DNA from: Gigantopelta aegis
Lineage: Eukaryota > Mollusca > Gastropoda > Neomphalida > Peltospiridae
Direction of reading: 5' to 3'
Assembly: GCF_016097555.1 (NCBI RefSeq)
Contig: NC_054702.1
Span: 70,002,695-70,066,694, forward strand
Length of the DNA: 64,000 nt
Position numbers and translations under genes: made by a program. Positions 1 to 10,780 of the stretch are shown one piece after another; position 1 is the first letter of the stretch; each line of letters starts with the position of its first letter. The notes under the pieces were generated by a model. That model made no database searches. It was given only the letters and a program-made list of their open reading frames with translations, and had not been told where the DNA came from.

Positions 1-2
1 AG

Positions 3-378
3 AAATGTTTTATTTAACGACGCACTCAACACATTTTATTTACAGTTATATGGCATCAGACATATGGTTAAGGACCACACAGATTTTGAGAGGAAACCCG
101 CTGTCGCCACTACATAGACTACTCTTTCTGATTAGCAGCAATGTATCTTTTATTTGCACTTCCCACAGGCAGGATAACACAAACCATGGGCTTTGTTGAA
201 CCAGTTATGGATCACTGGTCGGTGCCAGTGGTTTACACCTACCCATTGAGCTTTGCGGAGCACTCACTCAGGGTTTGGAGTCGGTATCTGGATTAAAAAT
301 CCCATGCCTCGACTGGGATCTGAACCCAGTACCTACCAGCCTGTAGACAAATGGCCTAACCACGACACCACCGAGGCC
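3..378 (-). repeat. Chimeric SINE: SINE-2 head joined to SINE-1 body with tail A
   Basis: Read on the minus strand, it starts with the SINE-2 head (GGCCTCGGTGG at about 378-365), continues through the SINE-1 body (CAGCGGGTTTCCTCT type sequence near 95-110) and ends with tail A at about 3-25. The head and body come from different families seen separately elsewhere in the window. The copy at 60450-60825 has the same head-body junction but tail B, so this is an established composite family and not a one-off. Confidence 0.8.
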
Positions 379-416
379 AGTACTATTACTAAAGCAATAC
401 CGATCCCAACAATTTT

Positions 417-958
417 TCTTATCTCCTAAATTTAAGCGACATGCCTTTGTGCAAAGTGGGTAAAGTGCCATGAAAGTCAAACATAAAATCTAACAGTACA
501 TTATAAAGCTATACACAAAATTTAAGCTCAGTATCTCAAGACCAGGAAAAAACCCGTCTGGAAAACATATTTTTACATCTCCTAAGTTCAAGTGCCATAA
601 CTCTGTCAAAAATGGGTAAATCGCCATGAAAGTCAAACTTGAACTGTAACAGTACATTATAAAGCTATACACAAAATTTCTCAATATCTCAAGGCCTTCT
701 GAAGAAAAAAAATCCGGAAAACAAATGTTCACATCTCCTAAGTTCAAGGACAATAACTCCATCAAAAATGGGTAATCTCCATGAAAGTCAAATTTGATCT
801 GCAAAAGTACATGATAAAGCTAAACACAAATATCTGCTCCATATCTCAAGACATTCTTAAAAAAAAACATCCGAAAAACTATATGTGGAACAGATGGATG
901 GACAGACGACAAACAGATGGACAGATATGAAACCTATAGACTCCTCCGGCTGGACCAG
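417..958. repeat. Three imperfect ~155-bp tandem units of a dispersed repeat
   Basis: The phrase TCTCCTAAGTTCAAG recurs near 423, 578 and 735, each time followed by the same series of short conserved blocks (AACTCTGTCAAAAATGGG, CCATGAAAGTCAAA, AAAGCTATACACAAAAT). The block ends near 925-958 in a GGACAGA-rich stretch and CCTATAGACTCCTCCGG. A related block lies at 62925-63206. Weak translations across it are not coding-like. The element class is unknown. Confidence 0.7.
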
Positions 959-960
959 CA

Positions 961-1894
961 GGGGACTAATAATACAAGATGGTTATGGGTTAGAATCTAC
1001 ATTCCATGTACTTTGACAAATGTTAAACAGCAGTTCTCTTGCTATATACTCTTTAAAAAATTAATAATTAATATCCATTAATTTCCAATAGTTCAGGATA
1101 AATAATTATATCCAGACAAAAGAATGGGAGAGGTGGAGTACTGTTCTCTCTTATTTTCAAATATTATATCTATCACTTCGCTGAAAGAACTTTTATTCCA
1201 TTTGATTTCTGTTATTAAACTAATATTACCCAGGAAGTTCTCTGGACATTTTCTGCAGTTCACTTAACAGAGCATAGTGTCGCCTTTGACGCACTTCTTT
1301 ATGCATTAAGTCTTCACTTGCCATCCTTTCTATGCACTAGATGTACAAAATCTGAAAAAGAATAAAACATGACAAATTATGTTTTCCTATCATTTAAAAC
1401 ATAATAATAAAATAGTTTGTAATGCACATGCATTATTATTAACATATATGTAAGAATGATGCACATCCCAGGCGCAAATTCAGGGGGTAATCACCATCTC
1501 AAATTTCAAAGTGCCCTTAAATGTTTGGTGTTTAGCAAATGAATACAATGAATTTATTACTTTTTAGTGAAGCACATGTGATGTCTTGGTTGGCTTGGTG
1601 TTTCAATACAGATTGCCATCAAAATAAGTAGAGAATGGCCGTTCAGATTACCACATGACATTAGATAATGTACTAGTCCCTAGGGAACGGCACCACATTC
1701 AAATCTGTACATCTGACACCTATGTTGCTGGTGTACGCTACTCATGTATTACATATGTGTAACTACTTATTAAAAAAACAAAACAAAACAAAATTAAAAA
1801 GGAAAGAAAAAAGCTTCTGCAAAGAGTTTATCATCTATGATAAATCATTTAATGAATATTGTCAATGTCCCCAGCTGCATTAATAATTTATTAT
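961..1894. other. Unassigned AT-rich intergenic DNA
   Basis: No exon-like open frame, tandem array or repeat shared with the rest of the window was recognised here. Confidence 0.5.
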
Positions 1895-2085
1895 GCTTCA
1901 AACTCTGTTTGGTTTTTCTCGTGAAATCAACATCCTATTTGTTGTCTGCTTGTCGTTCATTTGTGAGGTTTTTCTTAACGGTTTGGGAACATTTTCATTA
2001 CAAAATATAAGTTCATACAAGTAAGTATCTAAATACAAAACTTTACAAAGCGCTAAAACCATTAATTTTACTAAGTTGTTTTTAT
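1895..2085. repeat. Internal fragment of the TTAA-bounded repeat family
   Basis: About 170 bases match the middle of the 6401-7188 element: both contain TTCATTTGTGAG, then a TTTTTCTT stretch, GAACATTTTCA, GTTCA.ACAAGTAAGT and TACAAA. The outer ends of the family are not evident around this copy, so it is a partial relic. Confidence 0.6.
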
Positions 2086-2684
2086 TTATTCCTTAAAATT
2101 ACCTATATCAGGTCCACTTGACTTGTACAAATTGACTTAAAATAGAGGAAGATGAATTAATATTTGGTGTATGTCACATGACCTCACACATGCTAGATCA
2201 ACAAGGCCAAATCATTTAATTTTATGATTTTCATGCCACCTGTTGTTAGAATTTGTTTTCAATTATTATATTTAATTTGTAAAAGGTATGCTGCATTTTT
2301 GTGACCCTACTGTAATGAATAGCTGACATACACGTAGTCCATTCAGAACAATTTGAAAATAATTTTGAGCATATAAACTGTTTTGCTTAAGAATCAATCA
2401 TTAGAAAATTTATGTTATACAAACTATTCATTAGTATGGATGTATTGCCTATCTGTACTGACATCAAGTATTGTTAGCAATCATGGTGAAAAAAGAGGTG
2501 AACTGACTGCTCTTGACAAACTGACTCTTTCCTTTAAAAATTTTATTAATCAAAGTGTTTGTACACTGTGAACATTTCAGAAACAATTTTTTTTATGTAG
2601 CAACTTTAAAAATTGTAAATGACAAACTACGCACGCACGAAAAAGTAATTTTTCCAAATGCATCTGTTAGAACGCAGTTAGAAA
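2086..2684. other. Unassigned intergenic DNA
   Basis: AT-rich sequence. The one open frame, at 2383-2571, is short and low in complexity, with no recognisable motif. Nothing else is supported. Confidence 0.5.
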
Positions 2685-2709
2685 CTAAAATACTTTCCTG
2701 TTTACTGGA

Positions 2710-2989
2710 ATGAATGAATGTTTAACGACACCCCAGCACGAAAAATACATCGGCTATTGGGTGTCAAACTATGGTAATGCAAATAAATAAAGTGATGATC
2801 AACATCAATATAAAAATTCAAGGTTCAAACAAAAACAGTGTAAAGAACTGTGCAAAAATACAAATACAAATATCAAAGAATTTTACGGACACCGAATTTT
2901 ACTCTAAACTTCAATTTGTGCTGTATTGGCCATTCTCAAAGAGAATGTTACACCCCTGCACCACGGTGAGGTTACAGCACGCGCAGGGG
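2710..2989 (-). repeat. SINE-4, full length, with 24-25 bp target-site duplication
   Basis: The minus-strand copy starts at 2989 with a CCCCTGCGC head and ends at 2710 with the (ATTC)n tail, preceded by GGTGTCGTTAAACA. A direct repeat of 24-25 bases, containing TACTTTCCTGTTTACTGGA, flanks it at 2685-2709 and 2990-3014. That is a clear retroposition signature. Open frames across it merely translate the SINE. Confidence 0.85.
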
Positions 2990-3014
2990 CTAAAATACTT
3001 TCCTGTTTACTGGA

Positions 3015-4582
3015 TGGCGTTACATTTTTGTTGACTAGAATGGACTCATTTTACATTCACTTTGTTGACTGTTTTTGTCAACTGATTGGAGTATATTTTT
3101 CTTCATATACTAGTATCAAAGGGAGACCAGTTTCGGTGAGCATAAGCATTTGGTTTTAAAGCATATCAATATTAATAAACAGAGAGTTGTTATCCAAATA
3201 GCTACCTTTTTATTCATATTTCTATGTTTCAAATGAGCACTAAACTGCCTGCTATTTAGCTAAGTTTACCACATGTGTATCAAAAACTGTAGCATGTATT
3301 AGCCATAAATATTGTTTTAAACTACGTTACCCATCTTGGTGAGTGAAACGTTTGGTGAGCACCAGTAAAGAGTTGACAGACAACATTTTTGGAAAACGAA
3401 TATAGCAATTCTGATGTCTTGCAGTTGTGTTATATATGAAGCAAATAAATTGTTATAAATAATAGTAAAACTGTTGGTCAAAAAATATAAGCTGCATTCT
3501 GAATTTTAATAATTACTGTAGATCGTGAAATTAATGCGATCATAATATTAATACGAAAAATGTGAGTTTGTGTTTGTGTTATTCCCATTAATAATATGAC
3601 GCATTTATTTCTGTTTTGTCCAGCAATAGTACAGCATGCTATGTGTCACACACTATTAAAACAAACAAAGATTAAAACTGTAATGCATTTTATAAAACAA
3701 CTAGCGCACACAATTCATCGTAGGCAAGACAGACTAATTGTTCAATAGTCCAGCAAAAGCCAACACTATTCACTGTGAATGAATGAATGAGTTTTCAGGG
3801 TTCATACACTTAAAACAGTTTCAGTTTCCAGGACTTTTAAGCACCATTTTGGTTCGTTTTCCAGGATTTTTTTTTACATTTTAACAGGAGTCTGAATATA
3901 TTACCTGGAAAGGATTTTGTTTTAAATGACACCCCAGTAAACTGTTCATTCAGTGGTTGTTATGTCTCAAACATAAGCTACACCTAATTTAGATATATCA
4001 CATGGATGCTAAAGTTGTAGAAATACTTAAATGAAATAATATTGTAGTATGCAGACTTTTTTACTGTGTGTATGTGGGTGTGCATGCATCTGTGTCTCAA
4101 TGCTGGATCTTACAGCTAAAACATTTAGCACGCAAATCCTGAAGTTGACCATTTCTTTGTTTTTACTGTTCGCTGCAACTTTGTCGATATATCTTAGGAA
4201 GATGCTGTTGTAATGGTACATGTATGCTAATGTTTAGCCAGATTTAATTAACTACATGTTTTTACGTTAGGATAAATAATTGGTGCAAAAATGTGCTTCG
4301 AGTTGATCTCACTAGGGACTAAACACAACAGAACTTTATTATGCTCAGGTCGTTACACAATGGCATATGAGCAACAGGTTAATGAGTTTATCTCATTGAA
4401 GACACCTGTAACTCGGATTTAATTGAAAAGTACATAGACGTGTGTTATTATTATTAAGAAAGTAATATTTCACAGGGAGGCCATCTGCATTAATTTCATG
4501 TCACATTTTAGTCTGACCACTATCACTCGCATTAATTTAGGGACACGTTAATTTCAGGACCTACAGTATATATTAAACAGAC
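3015..4582. other. Unassigned intergenic DNA
   Basis: AT-rich, with short direct repeats such as a (GAAT)n patch near 3777-3791. No coding-like frame or shared repeat was recognised. Confidence 0.45.
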
Positions 4583-4596
4583 TTCCAGAAAGATAT

Positions 4597-4858
4597 CCCC
4601 TGCGCATGCTGTAACCTCACTGTGGTGCAGGGGTGTAACATTTTCTTTGAGAATGGCCAGGTTGAAGTTTTGAGTAAAATTCAGTATCTATCTGTGATAT
4701 TTGTGTTTTTGCACAATTCTTTACACTGTTTTTGGTTAAATCTTGAATTTTTATATTGATGTTGATCATCACTTTATTTATTTGCATTACCATAGTTTGA
4801 CACCCAATAGCCGATGTATTTTTTCGTGCTGGGGTGTCGTTAAACATTCATTCATTCA
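4597..4858 (+). repeat. SINE-4, full length, with 14-bp target-site duplication
   Basis: The head (CCCCTGCGCATGCTG) lies at left and the (ATTC)n tail at right after GGTGTCGTTAAACA. The 14-base direct repeat TTCCAGAAAGATAT flanks it at 4583-4596 and 4859-4872. It aligns along its length with the copies at 2710-2989 and 49918-50207. Confidence 0.85.
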
Positions 4859-4872
4859 TTCCAGAAAGATAT

Positions 4873-6400
4873 TTATGTTAAAACATATATAAGGACCATA
4901 TATTTTTGGCAAGTATCCGTAGAGTTTTACCAGCTGAAGCTGTCAGTCATGTGACTTCAACAACTAGATAGCAGAACAGCTGTAACAGACAAAAAATAGT
5001 TTTTAAAATTTAAGTTTTCTTTCAAATTACAGTCTTTGAAAATCATAGAAAAAAGGTATTAAGAAATGTGCCGTGTTTATGAGTGGGTACGGTTCAATCT
5101 TGCTTTCTTTATTCGTTTTAACTTTATTTTTATGAACATGTCTGTGAATGTGACAGACATAAATTTGTTACTTTTCCCATGAAAAAGTCATCGATGTCAG
5201 AACAAACGATGCAACCACCAAAACCGGTCAACAGACGATACATACTGTTGCATACAAATGATGCAACCACCGAAACAGTGCAATGAACGATACCGTAACT
5301 GAAAAATATATAATATTCTTTCCTCAAGTATTGTATTAGTGTTTTTATCATTAGTCTTAAGTAGTTAGTGATTTGTAGTATTATACTAGAATGAAAGTGC
5401 GGTTTGACTTAATGTGCGCCCTGCACTAGTGACTTCGATGGTATTAAATTGCAGATAAAAATCTTCCCTTTAAAAATATACATCGTGATAAATATAGGCC
5501 TATATTATAAGTATATAAAACTGGAGCGAAATATGAATAAACTCTTGAATAACTGAATAACTTCAATAAGCAAAACGACCAGCATTCCATTCTATTGACG
5601 ACATAACATTGAATATTATAAAACATAGTATTTATCTACCATGGCAATGTTTTAAATATTAAATCTGTGAAGTCTAGTTTTTCATTTTAAGTGTCGAAAG
5701 CTGCAACACAAGCTATAGAATATTTTGACGATTCCACCAAGCAAACATTTTCTGGGAGCTGCCATTGTTAATTGGTTTGTTGGAAATATTTCCTCTCTCT
5801 TCTTGCGAGACCCGTAGATAGTCGTTACGTTTTCTCACCCATGAGTCTTTTCGTTATGTGAGTCAACTGCTGTAGAAACTATATAATTAAAATGTGAGTG
5901 GACAGAATCTTATTTTGTATCTCGTTGTCACAGCTCTGATTTTGACTAGAGATGTGCGTTATATCTGTGTCTCTGCGTGCGTGCGTTCTCGCGTGCGTGT
6001 GTGTACATGTTCGTATGTGTGTGAAAACCGTGTGCATGTAGGCCTACACACTTTTCACAGTTCGAGTGAAACCAATAGACTCGCAGTTAACAACTTCAGG
6101 ACGTACACATGACGGCTTCCACATGTTTTAGAATAATATGCCCACTTTTTGCATCATACAATTTATATATGGCTAACAGCTAATGATAGTATGACTGCGT
6201 GCTAATGCGATTGTCAAAATATCCACTGAGCTTTGTCTTGTGCAGAAAACCCGCATTTTCATTCAGATTTGTCAACTTACAATGTCTATAGGATGTGCTA
6301 GTAAACTGTTGTCCTGTCGACGAAACACCTGGCAATCAGTGCACAACTTTAGCAAAACATTTGGACGCTTATCTGATGCAGAGGTGCTATCTTGAATATA
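4873..6400. other. Unassigned intergenic DNA with a GT-rich patch
   Basis: No gene or shared repeat was recognised. Positions 5975-6040 are rich in alternating GT/GC (GTGCGT units) and explain a short open frame there. Confidence 0.45.
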
Positions 6401-7188
6401 TTAAAGGGACACACCCTAGTTACGTTTATTTGTTAACCATTACGGCGTTGTTTTTCGCTATTAAACCCCATTTTTCACAAATAAAATTGCACTTTACTTA
6501 CATTTTATTATTTAGAATACACATTTCCATTCACCTGAAGTGCTTTTTGGTAATCCTGATGTTTGTAAAACCACGAAATCCATTTTTTGCATTTTTTCAC
6601 AAAACGTGTTGTCGAGAAAAAACCGTTAAGCAAGCGAGGTCCAATCTATTTTTAATGTCACAGACTTTGGTATATCACGTGACCGTTATCATTTTGGTTC
6701 GGTTTGTTTTCTCGTGCACGGTTCGCGCAATCAACATCCGATTTGTTGTTGTTCATTTGTGAGATTTTTCTTCACAGTTCGTGAACATTTTCAGTAACAA
6801 TAAAGTTCAGACAAGTAAGTGTCTCAATACAAAACGTTACAAACCCTTCAAACCAATAATTTTGCTAAGTCTTACGATATCTGGAGAGGGGATACAACCA
6901 GGACAGAACAGTTGGAACATGTCCAGGAGAGGTGAAACGAACGCACCCCAAGTCTGTGAAATTTGTCGTGACGTAGGCATTGTTGTGCTTCTACCGGTGA
7001 CATCAGAATACTAACTTTCAAAATTATTTCAAGCAATTGGGACATGGGGATTCCCATGGTATTTATCGATATAAAACCTGCTTTTTCACTCCATTTGATA
7101 AAAACGTGATCTAAGTGTGTTACAGGTTTGTAGATTAACCAAATTATAATTTATTTTCGCTGGATGGAACTAGGGTGTGCGGCTTTAA
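6401..7188. mobile_element. TTAA-bounded non-autonomous element, 788 bp
   Basis: The ends are inverted: TTAAAGGGACACACCCTAG at left and the complement of CTAGGGTGTGCGGCTTTAA at right, so TTAA lies at both edges. Related copies lie at 39731-40042 and 50283-50706, with a fragment at 1895-2085. TTAA target duplication is known for the piggyBac superfamily, but no transposase is present, so that assignment is inference. A 155-codon open frame inside (6295-6762) crosses the element edge and has no coding signature. Confidence 0.65.
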
Positions 7189-7418
7189 TAGCATACTTTT
7201 ATCGTTCACTATGTTTAAAGCTGTTATCAACGGGTATTATTTATGTCAACAAGCAACTGAAATGTTTTGTCACCATTTCTAACATACAGTATCACTTTAA
7301 CTTTTGTCTTATTTGTATATAAAGGAAAAACGGTGTAAGTCTAGATATATATCTTTTTTTTTTTCTTCAACTTTTCTGTTCCAATACTTGAATGCGTTTC
7401 TGTGGAATATCTGGGATG

Positions 7419-8508
7419 CAGTCGATTCGTCCACTGGACGATTCGTCCACGGACGATTCGTCCACTGAAAATTCGTCCACTGAGGAACTCGAGACGATTC
7501 GTCCACTACAAAAAATCAGTACCGGACGATTCGTCCACTGGGTTTTTATTTCGTCCATTATTACCCCATATGTTTTTTGCTGTGTCATAAATTTACAAAG
7601 GTGAAAATAAATTATATTGCATTAGATTATGCTTGGTTGATGTTTTTGTAACAATGCTCTGCAGACATAATTCTTTGGCGTTTCTATTTATTAGGTTATT
7701 GTTTGTTTCTATAATGTACGCCTTTCACGCTACATGTCGTAGGATGTTTTTAGTACAATGTGCCCAGTAAAGATAATCTTTAGTCCTTCCCTTTCAACGT
7801 GGTAAGTGTACAGGTGTCCTCTATTGTGATATTGTGAAGTAATTAGCAATGCAGGCTCATTACTGCTTAAGCTTGTTTCACCAAGTTGGATCCAGTAGCG
7901 TCTAAAACAACACGCCGTATTTCAAAGCTGCACCGCTAACTACCTGTATGGACGGAATGAATGAATGAATGTTTAACGACACCCCAGCACGAAAAATACA
8001 TCGGCTATTGGGTGTCAAACTATGGTTTTGTTGAATTATTTTTTAATGTACATTTAATTAAATTGGAATTGAAGACAACACGTTTTTATTTATTTCGAGG
8101 TTATTAGGCATAACGTGACGAGGGAGGGTACAGTGGATAGAATTTACGCCATTGAAGGAGAACATGACGGGGGGGGGGGGGGGGGGGTAATAAAGTCTTC
8201 CGACGCGGAGGCTTGCATTACCTATTTACCACATTGTGTACGAGCGAGTGGACGAATCAACCGCATGATAATGAATACAAACAGTTAATAAAAACTGGAT
8301 AGTAATGTTGAATTCTAACTCTATTTTACTTTTTTGGTTATAGTATACACAAAATAATGTTAAGAAACGATTACAATGTCAAAGAAATAACTATTAATAT
8401 GTTTGAAAAAAATGCAGTCATCGAGTGGACGAATTGTCCGAGGTGAGTGGACGAATCGTCCGTGGACGAATCGTCTGTGGACGAATTGTCCAGTGGACGA
8501 ATCGACTG
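7419..8508. mobile_element. 1.09-kb inverted-repeat element with subterminal GATTCGTCCAC repeats
   Basis: The left end is CAGTCGATTCGTCCACTGG at 7419. The right end at 8508 is its complement. Just inside each end GACGATTCGTCCAC is repeated several times (7434-7548 at left; inverted at 8421-8500 at right), with a lone inverted copy near 8230. No transposase is inside. Clustered subterminal motifs are usual transposase-binding architecture in several DNA-transposon superfamilies, but which one is unclear. It carries a truncated SINE-4 and a G run at 8169-8187. Confidence 0.7.
7954..8026 (-). repeat. Truncated SINE-4 (tail portion only)
   Basis: The (GAAT)n tail and the adjacent 55 bases of SINE-4 (ACACCCCAGCACGAAAAATA and following) are present, then homology stops at about 8026. 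It lies inside the 7419-8508 element and so inserted after it. Confidence 0.75.
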
Positions 8509-8570
8509 GAAAGCGAATATCTGTAGCAATTTAAATTCACACCATGAAAGGCAGGTCTTTTCATTCATTG

Positions 8571-8645
8571 TGACTTGATTTTCGTGCTTAAATCCAATTA
8601 CATTTCAAGCATGCTATCCTGGACACACACACACACACACACACA
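8571..8645 (-). repeat. SINE-2 tail fragment followed by (CA)n
   Basis: TTTTCGTGCTTAAATCCAATT and CAAGCATGCTATCCTGG match the tail region of the SINE-2 copies at 15672-15939 and 63697-63994. A (CA)n run follows at 8622-8645. Confidence 0.65.
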
Positions 8646-8722
8646 TTTGACCACCACGAAAAAAAGTAATTCCACAGTATCAGTCTCCAGAACCATGCGC
8701 CTCCTCTTTTTGCTGGCGTGAA

Positions 8723-8730
8723 ACCCCCCC

Positions 8731-8761
<31 letters not shown>

Positions 8762-9442
8762 AACTACTAGCCTATTAAAAGACCTCTTATCACGCCCGGC
8801 GCCCCACCCACCCTCTACCTTTCACAAACCCCTGGATCTGCACATGCCATTTAAGGAAATAACAAAAATATTTATTTTATAAACAGAAACAATTAAAAAT
8901 AGTCTATATTTGATAATTTGTAAAAAATTAATGTGATAAATGAGATAAATATGCGAATATTGGGGATTCTGTTAAAAATGTTTAAATGTTTGTTAAAAAC
9001 ACGCATTTCTGTCCACCCCCCCCCCCCCCCCCCCCAATTTTAATACTGATGTATATCAGAAACAACATTTTTTCTTTGTTTGTATTCTCTTTAATGAGTA
9101 ACACACACAAAAAAGAAGAAGAAAAAAAGGAATATAATCATAATATAAACTTATGAATATATTTAAAAAATCCTCTTTTTTTCCCCAACTTTTTACCCGC
9201 CAAACAAACAAACAAACAAACAAACAAAAAACAAAACAAAACAAAAAAACCCAAACATATTTAGCAAGTAGTTTCGAGAGTGGATTTTTAATATGTTATA
9301 TAAAATGCATAGGCTATCTAGTTACAACCCCCCCCCCCCCCCCCCCCAACAGCAAAAACAAACAACAACAAAAAAACCAAAAAACCCAAAACAAACCAAC
9401 AACAACAAACAAAACAAAACAAAACAAAAACAAAAAAAAAAC
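8723..9442. repeat. Low-complexity zone: poly-C and CAAA-rich tracts
   Basis: Long C runs lie at about 8725-8751, 9015-9035 and 9329-9347. (CAAA)n and AAC-rich stretches lie at 9200-9250 and 9355-9442. Open frames here encode only N/K/Q/P runs and are not genes. Confidence 0.85.
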
Positions 9443-9488
9443 ACAAACATTTCTGTCCTAATTTGTTTTGGGTCAAACCATATATTGA

Positions 9489-9685
9489 CTGGACTATATA
9501 GACTTGAGTCATCGACTTTAAGTTTGGCAGAGTTTGGGATCGCATCCCAGATTCGACTCCAACCCGACTCGATTGTTTACAGGTTGTTGAAGAAGAAGAC
9601 GTACAACATGAATATCCATCTTTTGTCATTCAAACAAAGCCACTAACCGTTGCCCTCCATCCGCGATCGACAACACTAACAGCTT
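9489..9685 (+). repeat. Diverged SINE-2-like fragment
   Basis: The sequence from CATCGACTTTAAG through GTTTACAG and TTGTCATTCAAACAAAGCCA to CGATCGACAACAC parallels the bodies at 16252-16700 and 21180-21330. The tRNA-like head is mostly missing. Confidence 0.55.
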
Positions 9686-9775
9686 TTTGTGATTGATAGC
9701 AACATATTTGATTGCATATAACATATACACGGATTATACACAAGTAAGGCGGGTCCAGGAATTATTATAATTACT

Positions 9776-9930
<155 letters not shown>

Positions 9931-10122
9931 TATGGGTCTGGGGTGAGGGGGTGGGTGGGGAGTGAGCGGATCAACCCGTAAAAATAGAAACCCGATAAAT
10001 GGAGTTCTTTTACAGCCAGAAAAAAGGCATTTTAATATATTTAGGGAAAAACCAGTCCCCCGCCACCCCCACCTTCCTTAGGAATCGCCTCTGGCACATG
10101 TTATACAACTTACGAGGCCCTC

Positions 10123-10354
10123 ACAGTGGGCCCATTGGGCTATTTCTCGTTCCAGCCAATATATCAAAGACCGTAGTATGTACTATCCTGTCTATGGGAT
10201 TGTGCATATAAAAGATCCCTTGCTGCTAATGAGAACATGTAGCGGGTTTCCTCTTTAAGACTATGTCAAAATTACCAAATTTGTGACAACCAATAGCCGA
10301 TGATTAATAAATGAATGTGGTCTAGTAGTGTCGTTAAACAAAATAATTTTTGTT
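10123..10354 (+). repeat. SINE-1, 5'-truncated, tail B, 13-bp target-site duplication
   Basis: It begins in the body at CATTGGGCTATTTCTCGTTC and ends with tail B (AATAGCCGATGATTAATAAA, GTGTCGTTAAACAAAA). The 13-base repeat TTACGAGGCCCTC flanks it at 10110-10122 and 10355-10367. Confidence 0.85.
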
Positions 10355-10708
10355 TTACGAGGCCCTCTCCAAAATACACCAATAATAATATTAGCGACTA
10401 CAATTACAACTTAATTGTGTGTGTACATGGCAGCGTGTGTGAACCTTAATTAGACAGAAGCTCTAAAATAACCCAAATGAAAAGCATTGAAATAATAAAA
10501 TTAGAACAGTGATTTACATTAATGTTGTTGCGTTGTTAACAAAACATATTATTTGCTCAGCGAAATCGCGAAGCACGCAATGCCATCAGGTATAATAATC
10601 ATGTTGATCTTACCGGTGATAAAAACCTTTCATTAAATTTAGTGAGGATAACACTTTATTATATTGATCCATTTCCGAATCAGACCTTTAACAACTGAAT
10701 GTAAAAGA

Positions 10709-10716
10709 TATAAAAA
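10709..10716 (+). promoter_or_regulatory. TATA box of channel gene 1
   Basis: TATAAAAA lies 72 bases upstream of the ATG. The equivalent position in gene 3 is TATAAA at 22481 (71 bases upstream). In the frameshifted gene 2 it has become CAATAAAA. A start site about 30 bases downstream would leave a 5' leader of roughly 40 bases containing the conserved CAACTGCAGAG and GACGTTAAAATA blocks. Confidence 0.55.
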
Positions 10717-10780
10717 CGAATCGACGTAACACACATTATCATTTCGCCATCAACTGCAGAGAAAACAGGACGTTAAAATA

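Noticed and set aside
2771-3159. Short open frames with MININIKIQ-type sequence, also at 4617-4847 and 49999-50226
   Set aside because: They are translations of SINE-4 and recur wherever the SINE does.
6295-6762. 155-codon open frame
   Set aside because: It crosses the edge of a TTAA-bounded non-coding element and has no motif.
9056-9461. Asn/Lys/Gln/Pro-rich open frames
   Set aside because: Translations of CAAA and poly-C low-complexity DNA on both strands.
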